Below are positions 51,561 to 60,001 of a DNA stretch of 64,000 nucleotides, piece by piece. Within the stretch, counting starts at the first letter, position 1; every line of letters starts with the position of its first letter. The stretch is from Bacteroidales bacterium. GTDB taxonomy: Bacteria; Bacteroidota; Bacteroidia; Bacteroidales; JAIOZK01. A model generated the notes under the pieces. The model was not told the origin of the DNA. It was given only the letters and a program-made list of their open reading frames with translations, and did no database searches. The stretch spans positions 1 to 64,000 of the forward strand of contig JAIOZK010000012.1 of NCBI GenBank assembly GCA_021740625.1, in the 5' to 3' direction. A program made the position numbers and the translations under genes.

Positions 51561-54164
51561 TTATTTGTTAATATAGTTTTTTTCGAAGAATTTCATATAT
51601 GGCACTACTTCCTTGTCCTTATAAAAGACAGGGTAGTTCCCGGCCGAAATTACAAATAAATCATAATTCTCCTGGTTTAAATTGGAAATAACATACTCAT
51701 CTTTTTTGATCAGATTGTAGTAATTCATGGCGTCACCTTTATTATTGAAATTTCCAACGGTTATGATTTGTTGTTTTGAGTTGAGGATGATGCTGTTCAC
51801 TTTGAGCTTCCGCAATCTGAAATATTTATTATTAAAATCGGATAAACGGATTTTCAGGGCCGGCACATTCACACTATCCATGTTCACAACAAAGGCAACG
51901 AATTGAGATTCATTGGGTGCATAATTATAGGGTGATTTTTCCTCCTCAGCTTTAGCGGATTCACCAGCAGCTTCAACTGTTGTGAGTTTCTGAAGCATGC
52001 TTTCGGCCATTGGTGTTACCTCACTTTTGGGATAAGTACTTACCAGGTATCTCAGTTCGGAAACCAGTGAATCCTGCACCTCTATTCTGCCAATCGAGAG
52101 TGCCCTTAAATAATGAAACTTGGGCATCAGTTCCGATTCGGAATACTCTTCTATGGCCCTGTTGCTGTAATTGATCACAAGAAAATGCTGATCTTTCAAA
52201 TGTGCATTGTAAGTTTTCAGGTAAAGGTTCTCCGCTTCATTTTCCTTTTCACTGAGCTCTTTGAAATAATTCGGATTGATGATTACCCTTGCAAAATCGC
52301 TATCCGGGAATTCTTCCAGAATAAGATTTTTATAATTCTCCATTTTGGCGGTATCGCCTTGTTCCTGATATATTTTATAGAGATCGTAATATGCCTTCGG
52401 TAAATATTCATTCTCAGGAAACCGGCTGATGAGCGTTTCATAGGCTTCTATGGCTTTGGGATAATTATCCAGACCTTCTTTGTAGGCTCTTCCAAGATTG
52501 AAATAGGCTTCCATCATTTTCTGGTCAGAAGCCAGGAATTCCTCATCGCTTATCGGGATATCTTTCAGATAGTAATCGGGTTCCCTCGGATTGCTTGAGA
52601 TTATTTTTGCCGAATCAGGCTGAAGGGTATCCGAAGATGCAAATTCTTCCTCTCCAAAAGAAAGCATCTGTTTGTTAGACAATCTCCAGAGGTCCTCCAG
52701 CTTCCTGTCGCCCCATCTTTGCTTAAACTCGTTGAAGCCCTGGCTTTTCAAAGCATTGTTGTAAAAATACCAGGATCCCGATCCTCCTGCTTGGGAAAAC
52801 TCATTACCCTGCGCCAGTGCATTCTGCTGCCGGAACAGTTCTTCTTCCATTTTTCTTTTTTCCGCTTCAATATAATCCTCGATAAGCCTGTCCACAATGG
52901 CAAGTCGCTCCTCTTCAGGCATTCGTCCGAGTTTTTGCAGGCTGTCCTGCAATTGAATGGTAGTAAGATTATCGACCAGGTCACTCAGGACAAGCGACTT
53001 GGCCTTAATATCCTTGTAATTTGGGAAATCCAGCGGAAGGGATTTCACTGCGGTATCGTAATAAGCTTCAGCCAATTCGTACTCGGGGATCTCAAAATAA
53101 ATATCAGCCAGTTTGAGAGAAGAGGTAGCTTTCTGGTAGTTGTTCGTCTGACTGGTAGCTACCGAGAGCCTGAGATAATGGATCCCAAGTGTATCATTTC
53201 CGTCTTTCAGGGCCACATCAGCCAGGGCAAAATAGATCTGATCCTGGTATTCCTTGTTCTTGATGTCTTTGAGCATCTTTTCCAGGGTTTTTACAATTTG
53301 CTCCTTGTTGCCTGATTCGGCTTCGTAGGACTGAGCCAGGTTGATCTTGGCCTGGAAAGCCATATCATAGGGAGGATTCCTTTTGATCACTTTGAGATAA
53401 AACTTCGTGGCCTCCGCCAGATTGTCCAGGCTTTGCTGTATCTGGGCCAGGATAAACATCAGGCGTGTTTTTGTATCCCGGTCGCTGTTCAGCTCTATGC
53501 CCCGATAAAGGTAAGGTATAGCATCGGCGTAGTTCTCCTGCAGGATAAATGAATTGGCGATGACCAATGGCAATTCTTTTACAACTTTAAACGGGAGCTG
53601 GGTTTTGTCCTCGATTTCGTACATGGACATCAGCAGGGGCTTTGACTTTTCAAATTCCTCCATCTGGTTGTAGGTTTTTGCCAGCCAGAGCATCCCAAAG
53701 TACCTGGCCTCGCTTTCAGGATATTCATTGATGACGTAATTAAATGTCCTTCGCGCACTGATGTATTCATGTTTGTAAAAATAGGCCTTCCCGATTAACA
53801 TGTAAGAATCATCGATCCAGCGCACATATTCCTTGCCCCCGAATTTCATGGAATGTTGCTGGATAACCATGGAAGCTTTTTCGATGGCCTTGTCCATGGC
53901 AGGATTGATGGATTGAGCCTCGTCTTTGGTACCATAGGAATAAACCGGAAGTATTTTGTTGAAATCAACCGTTAATTTCGATTCCAGCTCCATCACGCCC
54001 TGTTTAAAGCTTTCATCACCATTCCAGTAGGCATTGTAATGTGAAGTCAGGTTATGATAAACCCTGCGGGTAAATGTGTTCTTTTTTGTTGAACAGGAAA
54101 TGGAAATGAAAACTGACACCAGGAGGAGTATGCCGAAAATGCGGATTTTTTCTTTAAAATTCAC
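51561..54164 (-). CDS. sprE: type IX secretion TPR lipoprotein, SprE/PorW-like
   Basis: An 867-residue lipoprotein (lipobox SISC, Cys24) followed by a long TPR array. The region immediately after the Cys, STKKNTFTRRVYHNLTSHYNAYWNGDESF, matches the start of SprE and PorW in gliding and T9SS species. SprE/PorW interacts with the T9SS motor and is needed for secretion. The C-terminus has a domain after the TPRs (about 780-867) resembling SPOR-like or MHJ-type folds; not certain. It heads the operon with bactofilin, AtpZ, an AtpI-like protein and DUF4421. Confidence 0.87.
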   Translation of the reverse strand: MNFKEKIRIFGILLLVSVFISISCSTKKNTFTRRVYHNLTSHYNAYWNGDESFKQGVMELESKLTVDFNKILPVYSYGTKDEAQSINPAMDKAIEKASMVIQQHSMKFGGKEYVRWIDDSYMLIGKAYFYKHEYISARRTFNYVINEYPESEARYFGMLWLAKTYNQMEEFEKSKPLLMSMYEIEDKTQLPFKVVKELPLVIANSFILQENYADAIPYLYRGIELNSDRDTKTRLMFILAQIQQSLDNLAEATKFYLKVIKRNPPYDMAFQAKINLAQSYEAESGNKEQIVKTLEKMLKDIKNKEYQDQIYFALADVALKDGNDTLGIHYLRLSVATSQTNNYQKATSSLKLADIYFEIPEYELAEAYYDTAVKSLPLDFPNYKDIKAKSLVLSDLVDNLTTIQLQDSLQKLGRMPEEERLAIVDRLIEDYIEAEKRKMEEELFRQQNALAQGNEFSQAGGSGSWYFYNNALKSQGFNEFKQRWGDRKLEDLWRLSNKQMLSFGEEEFASSDTLQPDSAKIISSNPREPDYYLKDIPISDEEFLASDQKMMEAYFNLGRAYKEGLDNYPKAIEAYETLISRFPENEYLPKAYYDLYKIYQEQGDTAKMENYKNLILEEFPDSDFARVIINPNYFKELSEKENEAENLYLKTYNAHLKDQHFLVINYSNRAIEEYSESELMPKFHYLRALSIGRIEVQDSLVSELRYLVSTYPKSEVTPMAESMLQKLTTVEAAGESAKAEEEKSPYNYAPNESQFVAFVVNMDSVNVPALKIRLSDFNNKYFRLRKLKVNSIILNSKQQIITVGNFNNKGDAMNYYNLIKKDEYVISNLNQENYDLFVISAGNYPVFYKDKEVVPYMKFFEKNYINK

Positions 54165-54286
54165 CCAATCAATTGTTTTTATTCGGATATTAAACTAATT
54201 AAACGCAAAAATATTTTAAATTTTCGGAAATTCTAAATAAAAGATGACAAAGCTTAAATCATCTCTGTCAACAGCCCTCAATTTTA

Positions 54287-54294
54287 TATCTTTG
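54287..54294 (+). promoter_or_regulatory. -7 promoter box of the M23 peptidase gene
   Basis: TATCTTTG, a perfect TAnnTTTG match, 22 nt before the preferred ATG at 54316. It falls inside the longer frame starting at 54244 and supports the later start. Confidence 0.5.
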
Positions 54295-54315
54295 AAGCAG
54301 AATTTTACCTGTGTA

Positions 54316-55197
54316 ATGGCCAAGAGAAAAAAACACGAAAAACAGAGATGGTACCAGAAACTGAAAAGCAAGTATCGCCTGGTGATCTTCAATGATGAAA
54401 CCTATGAGGAAAGAATTTCTTTTCGCTTATCCCGTCTGAATGTTTTTGTATTTACCGGAACACTGAGTATTTTGTTGATCCTGCTTACCACTTTGATCAT
54501 CGCTTTCACACCCCTGCGTGAATTCATCCCGGGGTACATGGATCCTGAGCTGCCCAAACGCATTTATGCCCTGGAAATCAAAGCTGATTCCCTGAAAAGA
54601 GATGCGGAAAGAAAGAACCTTTACATAGAAACCATCAGGAACATTATCAATGGAGAGGATTATTATGACTCGGGTTATGTTCAGCCAGAACCCCAGGCAA
54701 ACTATGATACCATACAACTCAGAAATTCACAGAAAGATTCAGCCTTCAGGGCTGCCTACGACAGACAAAACCGATATAATCTATACATTTACGAGAACAA
54801 TAAAGACTATGACAACCTGAGCCCTTCAAATATCAGTTTTTACACCCCACTGAAAGGAACAATTACCAATACTTTTAACATTGCCGAAAAGCATTACGGG
54901 ATCGATATTGTTTCAGGCAAAGATGAAACCATAAAGTCCATTCTCGACGGAACCGTGATCATATCCGATTGGTCGATAGAAACCGGTTATGTGATCGGCA
55001 TACAACACAGAAATAATTTTGTTTCAATATACAAGCATAACTCAGCATTGCTGAAAAAAGTAGGAGCCAGTATACGGGCGGGAGAACCCATCGCCATTGT
55101 TGGAGAAACAGGAGAACTGAGCACGGGACCGCATCTGCATTTTGAGCTCTGGTACAAAGGTGCACCTGTAAATCCCGAAGATTATATAGCATTTTAA
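54316..55197 (+). CDS. M23 family metallopeptidase
   Basis: A 293-residue inner-membrane-anchored endopeptidase. A basic cytoplasmic N-terminus leads to one transmembrane helix (about 42-64), a coiled region, then a LytM domain at about 176-293 with His193 and Asp197 (HYGID) and His273, His275 (HLHFELW), the zinc ligands and catalytic base. It cuts peptidoglycan crosslinks. The catalytic residues are intact. dxr follows after 9 nt. Bactofilin is encoded nearby, suggesting it could direct this enzyme to shape or septal sites. Confidence 0.92.
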   Translation: MAKRKKHEKQRWYQKLKSKYRLVIFNDETYEERISFRLSRLNVFVFTGTLSILLILLTTLIIAFTPLREFIPGYMDPELPKRIYALEIKADSLKRDAERKNLYIETIRNIINGEDYYDSGYVQPEPQANYDTIQLRNSQKDSAFRAAYDRQNRYNLYIYENNKDYDNLSPSNISFYTPLKGTITNTFNIAEKHYGIDIVSGKDETIKSILDGTVIISDWSIETGYVIGIQHRNNFVSIYKHNSALLKKVGASIRAGEPIAIVGETGELSTGPHLHFELWYKGAPVNPEDYIAF

Positions 55198-55206
55198 TTT
55201 CTACGT

Positions 55207-56364
55207 ATGAAAAAACACATTGCCATATTGGGTTCAACAGGTTCAATTGGTACACAGGCACTTGAAGTAATCGAACAAAATAGTACACTGTTCGAGATCG
55301 AAGTCCTGACCGCCCAGAACAATGCCAGCTTGTTGATAAAACAGGCAATTCAACATAAACCAAATGCAGTAGTAATTTCAAACAAAAATCTGTACCGGGA
55401 TGTGAAGTCAGCTTTGTCGCCTTATAATATAAAGGTATATGGTGGAGCAGAATCACTCAAACAGATCGTAGCCATGGATCCTATTGACATCGTTCTGGTG
55501 GCATTGGTAGGATTTGCAGGTGTAGAGCCCACCCTGCAGGCTATCAGGTCAGGAAAAAGGATTGCCCTGGCCAACAAGGAAACCCTTGTGGCCGCAGGAG
55601 GGATCGTTCAACAAATGGCGCTGGATAACAGGGCAGAGATCATTCCCGTCGATTCTGAACATTCTGCCATATTTCAATGCCTGTCTGGTGAAGAACACAA
55701 TGCAGTAGAAAAGATCATTTTAACTGCAAGCGGAGGGCCTTTCCGGGGAAAGGACAGAAAGTATTTACAGCAGGTTGGCCGGAAAGAAGCCTTGGATCAT
55801 CCCAACTGGGAAATGGGGTGTAAAATCACGATCGACTCCGCAACCTTAATGAACAAAGGTCTTGAAGTCATCGAAGCGAAATGGCTTTTCAATCTCAACC
55901 CCAGGCAAATCGAAGTGATCATCCACCCCCAATCCATCATACATTCCCTGGTACAATTTGAAGACGGATCAATGAAAGCCCAGATGGGAATGCCCGATAT
56001 GCGCTTACCCATTCAATATGCACTTTCCTACCCTGACAGGATATACTCCTCTTTCAAGCGCTTTTCTTTTGCAGATTATCCTCAATTGACGTTTGAAGCA
56101 CCCGATTTAAAAAATTTTCGTAATCTTGCACTCGCTTTTGAAGTTTTGCAGGCTGGAGGCAATCAGGCCTGTATCCTGAATGCCGCGAACGAAATAGCTG
56201 TTTCGGCTTTTCTTAAAAACCGCTTGGGTTTCCTGGATATTTCGGAAGTTGTTGAAAAATGCCTCAGCCATATATCGTTTGTCGAAAATCCAACGTTAGA
56301 GGATTTAATTTTGACTGATAGAGAAAGCAGAAGCAAAGCACAGGAGTTTATTAAAAACATTTAG
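55207..56364 (+). CDS. dxr: 1-deoxy-D-xylulose 5-phosphate reductoisomerase
   Basis: A 385-residue Dxr, the committed step of the non-mevalonate isoprenoid pathway. NADPH motif GSTGSIG (9-15) and metal/substrate residues Asp149, Glu151 (VDSEHSAIFQ) and Glu220, Glu223 (MNKGLEVIEAKW) are intact, so it appears functional. It sits between the M23 peptidase gene (9 nt) and rseP (8 nt), its usual neighbour. Its presence alongside the mevalonate operon at 9.4-13.8 kb is unexpected. Confidence 0.96.
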   Translation: MKKHIAILGSTGSIGTQALEVIEQNSTLFEIEVLTAQNNASLLIKQAIQHKPNAVVISNKNLYRDVKSALSPYNIKVYGGAESLKQIVAMDPIDIVLVALVGFAGVEPTLQAIRSGKRIALANKETLVAAGGIVQQMALDNRAEIIPVDSEHSAIFQCLSGEEHNAVEKIILTASGGPFRGKDRKYLQQVGRKEALDHPNWEMGCKITIDSATLMNKGLEVIEAKWLFNLNPRQIEVIIHPQSIIHSLVQFEDGSMKAQMGMPDMRLPIQYALSYPDRIYSSFKRFSFADYPQLTFEAPDLKNFRNLALAFEVLQAGGNQACILNAANEIAVSAFLKNRLGFLDISEVVEKCLSHISFVENPTLEDLILTDRESRSKAQEFIKNI

Positions 56365-56372
56365 ACTTTTAT

Positions 56373-57698
56373 ATGGAGATACTGATCAAAGTACTGCAAT
56401 TGTTATTAAGCCTTTCCATCCTGGTAGTATTTCACGAGATGGGGCATTTCGTTGCAGCCAAAATATTCAAAACCAGGGTGGAGAAATTTTACCTTTTCTT
56501 TAACCCGTGGTTTTCGATTTTCAAATTTAAAAAAGGGGATACAGAATACGGCATGGGCTGGTTGCCACTCGGAGGTTATGTCAAGATTTCAGGCATGATC
56601 GACGAATCCATGGATAAGGAACAAATGAAAAAACCGCCCGAGCCGCATGAATTCAGGTCAAAGCCCGCATGGCAAAGGTTGATCATCATGCTGGGTGGTG
56701 TGATCGTAAATGTCATTCTGGCCATGGTAATCTATGTGTTTATGCTTTCCATCTGGGGAGAGCAATACCTGCCAACCTCAGAAGCCAACAAATACGGGAT
56801 CACCGTTGATTCACTCGCATATGAAATGGGACTCAGGAATGGAGATAAAATCATCTCGATCGATGGTAAAGAGGTAGAGGATTTCAGCAAGGTGCCCGTT
56901 ACACTCATCTTGGATGAAGCCAAAAGCATTCAGGTGATCAGGAATGAAAAGAATGTTAATATTGAAATTCCCAAGGGTTCTCTTGGTAAATTGGTGAAGA
57001 AAAAAACACCGGATTTTATTTCCGTCGGATTTCCTTTCGAGGTAAGCAAATTCACCAAGGATTCTCCTGCAGAAAAGGCAGGCATACAGCTTGACGATAA
57101 GATCATTGGCATCAATGGCAAACAAATCATGTATTTTTCCGAATTTGTCCGGGAAATACCTCAATACAAAGGACAGGAAGCTACCATCACAGTCGTCAGG
57201 AAAATGGATACACTGGATATCCCGGTACAGATCTCAGAACAGGGAACCATAGGTGCTTACCGCAAAGACATCAAGGAATACTTCACCTTCAAAGAAAAAA
57301 ATTACAACTTTTTGCAGGCTATCCCTGCCGGAGTATTAAAAGCATACAAAGGGATTGGTGATTACCTGAAACAGCTCAAGCTGCTGTTTTCCCCGGAAGT
57401 AAAAGCATATGAGTCGGTGGGCGGGTTTATTACCATCGGCAGTATTTTCCCTGCTACCTGGGACTGGCAACAATTCTGGCGTCTCACAGCATTTCTCAGC
57501 ATCATGCTGGCCATCCTGAATGTTTTGCCCATACCCGCCCTTGACGGAGGTCATGTTATGTTTCTTCTATATGAGATCATTGCCGGCAGAAAGCCCAGCG
57601 ATAAATTCATGGAATATGCCCAGGTGGCTGGCATGGTGATATTGTTTGCCCTGCTGATATGGGCCAACGGAAATGATGTGATCCGTCTTTTTAAATAA
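56373..57698 (+). CDS. rseP: RIP metalloprotease RseP
   Basis: A 441-residue site-2 protease. Zinc-binding HExxH is at 21-25 (VVFHEMGHF), the second motif LDGGH is in PIPALDGGHVMF near the C-terminus, and two PDZ-type domains are in the middle (GLRNGDKIISIDGKEV and GIQLDDKIIGINGKQI). It cleaves membrane-embedded regulatory proteins such as anti-sigma factors. It follows dxr by 8 nt, a widely conserved order. Confidence 0.95.
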   Translation: MEILIKVLQLLLSLSILVVFHEMGHFVAAKIFKTRVEKFYLFFNPWFSIFKFKKGDTEYGMGWLPLGGYVKISGMIDESMDKEQMKKPPEPHEFRSKPAWQRLIIMLGGVIVNVILAMVIYVFMLSIWGEQYLPTSEANKYGITVDSLAYEMGLRNGDKIISIDGKEVEDFSKVPVTLILDEAKSIQVIRNEKNVNIEIPKGSLGKLVKKKTPDFISVGFPFEVSKFTKDSPAEKAGIQLDDKIIGINGKQIMYFSEFVREIPQYKGQEATITVVRKMDTLDIPVQISEQGTIGAYRKDIKEYFTFKEKNYNFLQAIPAGVLKAYKGIGDYLKQLKLLFSPEVKAYESVGGFITIGSIFPATWDWQQFWRLTAFLSIMLAILNVLPIPALDGGHVMFLLYEIIAGRKPSDKFMEYAQVAGMVILFALLIWANGNDVIRLFK

Positions 57699-57742
57699 CA
57701 AGAAACAGTTATGTCTTTAGCAATCCGGAATTGAACCTAAGG

Positions 57743-58645
57743 TTACAGGCTTTCCTCTATAACTTTTTCTTTCAATGATTTAAAACCAGATCCCAGGATC
57801 TCATTGGCATTGATCACAGTAAGAAAAGCTTTCGGATCGATCTGGTGCACATATTCGCGCAGCATTGACAATTCCCTGCGGTTCACAACAGTGAAAATGA
57901 TGGTTTTTTCAGCCTGGTTGAACATACCTTCACCTTTCAGAAATGTACCGCCCCGACGAAGGTCGTTGATGATCTTATCCCTGATCTCATTGTGTTTCTC
58001 AGAAATAATAAAAAGCGTTTTATCATAACTGATCCCCTGCAATACAATATCAATTACGCGGCCTGTAACAAATATCACAATCAATGAATACAATGGTATT
58101 TTCCAGTCCCTGAAAGCGATCAACCCCACAAGGACAATGGCAGAATCCACAATGATCATCAAATGTCCAAGGGGAATCTTTGTGTATTTGTTGATCATCA
58201 TGGCAACAATATCAGTACCCCCGGATGTTGCTTTAGCTTTGAATATCAAACCAAGTCCAAGCCCGATGAACACACCTCCGAAAATAGAAGACAGTAGTGC
58301 ATCACCTTTTACCAGCGGTTCTGCACCATACAACCAGGTAAGCGTATCCACAAAAATAGCGGTTAGGAAAAATCCGAGAACTGTCTTAACGCCAAACCTG
58401 GGTCCCAGCACCCTGATACCAATAATGGTCAGAGGAATGTCGAATGCGAGCGCAATTAGTCCCACAGGTGTGCCCAACAACCAGTGAAGAACGATGGAAA
58501 TCCCGTAAACACCTCCCGGAACAATTTTATAAGGTGTTACAAACAACACAAAACCTGATGCCAGGATAAAAGAACCGGCGATGATCATACTGTAGTTTAT
58601 AAACCATCTCTTGCTGAATGGTTTATCCTTCTGAATAAAAGCCAT
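57743..58645 (-). CDS. YitT family membrane protein
   Basis: A 300-residue protein: about five transmembrane helices in the N-terminal part (from ASGFVLFVTPYKIVPGGVYGISIVL) and a C-terminal DUF2179 cytoplasmic domain (FTVVNRRELSMLREYVHQIDPKAF). Function unknown, widespread in bacteria. The ATG at 58645 is chosen over 58675 since it starts just before the first helix. A minus-strand TACTTTTG -7-like box is at 58673-58680, upstream. Converges with rseP. Confidence 0.88.
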   Translation of the reverse strand: MAFIQKDKPFSKRWFINYSMIIAGSFILASGFVLFVTPYKIVPGGVYGISIVLHWLLGTPVGLIALAFDIPLTIIGIRVLGPRFGVKTVLGFFLTAIFVDTLTWLYGAEPLVKGDALLSSIFGGVFIGLGLGLIFKAKATSGGTDIVAMMINKYTKIPLGHLMIIVDSAIVLVGLIAFRDWKIPLYSLIVIFVTGRVIDIVLQGISYDKTLFIISEKHNEIRDKIINDLRRGGTFLKGEGMFNQAEKTIIFTVVNRRELSMLREYVHQIDPKAFLTVINANEILGSGFKSLKEKVIEESL

Positions 58646-58832
58646 AACATTGGATTTTTTTAAAAATGGCTGCAAAAGTAAATCCTTTTGAAATATCTGC
58701 CATGAGAATATTGTTAAATATTTATTGTAAATACGGGCAACTTTTGCAGGAATTTAACTGTCATACAAGACAATTAATCATTGAACAGCATCGTTTGTCA
58801 CAAGAGGAATTTACCCGGGTAAGCATGTAATG

Positions 58833-58871
58833 GCTTAATTTCGGGTCATTTTGATGAAAACGAAATTAAGC
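58833..58871. promoter_or_regulatory. large inverted repeat upstream of porP
   Basis: GCTTAATTTCG (58833-58843) and CGAAATTAAGC (58861-58871) are perfect 11-bp inverted copies, with a nested TCAT/ATGA pair in the 17-nt loop (58846-58849 and 58854-58857). It lies 87 nt before the porP ATG. It may be an operator, a pair of half sites about 28 bp apart, or an RNA hairpin in the leader. Confidence 0.55.
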
Positions 58872-58958
58872 AACTAATAAAACAAATACAGGCTTTTGGT
58901 TAAAGAAAAAATATTTAACTTAGCCCACCTTTTAAAATCAGGAACACTAAGCTTATTC

Positions 58959-59909
58959 ATGATTCACAGGAGCATAATAGTATTTCTTTGCCTGTTGCTT
59001 TGCAGTAGTCTGGTATACGGTCAGCAAGACCGTCATTTTACGCAATACATGTTCGCTAAAACATCTGTCAACCCCGGGGCGGCAGGAAGTACCGGCGGCA
59101 TTTGTCTCAATGGTATTGTGAGGCAAATGTGGACGGGTTTTCAGAATGCCGATGGCACCAATGTTGCCCCCGAAAGCTTTTTACTGACTGCAGATGCCCC
59201 CTTTAAATTTGTACACGGAGCATTCAGTCTGACGATCCTGCAGGAAAAACTGGCTTTCTGGAAAGATATCAGTGTTAACCTGGGCTATACTTATATAGGC
59301 AGTATCGGACGTGGTGATTTTGGGGCCGGATTCCAGATTGAATTTGAAAACAGATCGATCGACTTTTCACAACTGAACTTCGTTGATGAAGACGATCCCA
59401 TTAAAAGCGAGGAAGAAGATTCGGATATGTTGTTCGATTTTGCCCTGGGATTTTATTATGAAGTGCCGGATACCTATTATATAGGTGTATCCACTTTCGA
59501 TATTTTGGAGTCCAGTGGTAAAAACCTCAGAGAAGAAAGCGATTTCTCCTTTAATACGGACAGATCGATTTACCTGCTGGGCGGATACAATTATGTTTTG
59601 CCAAGCAACCCCTCTTATGAGATCAAACCTTCGGCCATGGTACACTTAACTCCCGGTGCAATGCAATTGGATGTAAGTGGTATCGTTGAATACCAGAACA
59701 AGTTTTGGGGTGGTATCAATTTCAGACCGCAGGAATCCATAGGACTGATTGCAGGGGTCATGTTTAAGAAATTCATGATCGGCTATTCTTATGACGTAAA
59801 TATCAGCGGATTAAAGATAGGTGGATCACATGAAATAAGACTGGGTTATTGCTTTAAACTTGAATTTGATCGTGCGATTAAAATATACAGAAACACCAGA
59901 TTTCTCTGA
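58959..59909 (+). CDS. porP: PorP/SprF family type IX secretion membrane protein
   Basis: A 316-residue outer-membrane protein with a signal peptide (to VYGQ) and the opening QQDRHFTQYMFAKTSVNPGAAGS that identifies the PorP/SprF family. It forms a beta-barrel; many copies exist in Bacteroidota, often partnering with specific large surface proteins (SprF with SprB). Its position directly before gldK makes it the machine-associated type. An upstream TTG start at 58896 is rejected because the signal peptide begins at the ATG. A large inverted repeat lies upstream. Confidence 0.9.
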   Translation: MIHRSIIVFLCLLLCSSLVYGQQDRHFTQYMFAKTSVNPGAAGSTGGICLNGIVRQMWTGFQNADGTNVAPESFLLTADAPFKFVHGAFSLTILQEKLAFWKDISVNLGYTYIGSIGRGDFGAGFQIEFENRSIDFSQLNFVDEDDPIKSEEEDSDMLFDFALGFYYEVPDTYYIGVSTFDILESSGKNLREESDFSFNTDRSIYLLGGYNYVLPSNPSYEIKPSAMVHLTPGAMQLDVSGIVEYQNKFWGGINFRPQESIGLIAGVMFKKFMIGYSYDVNISGLKIGGSHEIRLGYCFKLEFDRAIKIYRNTRFL

Positions 59910-59911
59910 TG

Positions 59912-59944
59912 TTTGTAATTAATACAGATATTTTTTTAATTTTG
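59912..59944 (+). promoter_or_regulatory. promoter of the gldK operon
   Basis: TTTG (59912-59915) and TAATTTTG (59937-59944) with a 21-nt spacer fit the Bacteroidota -33/-7 pattern. A transcription start near 59951 would give gldK about 50 nt of leader. It shows that gldKLM can be transcribed apart from porP. Confidence 0.55.
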
Positions 59945-60001
59945 GCGCGATAATAAAAAAAACCATAGCTCGTTAGAAAGACAATAAAATTGAACGGTAT
60001 T

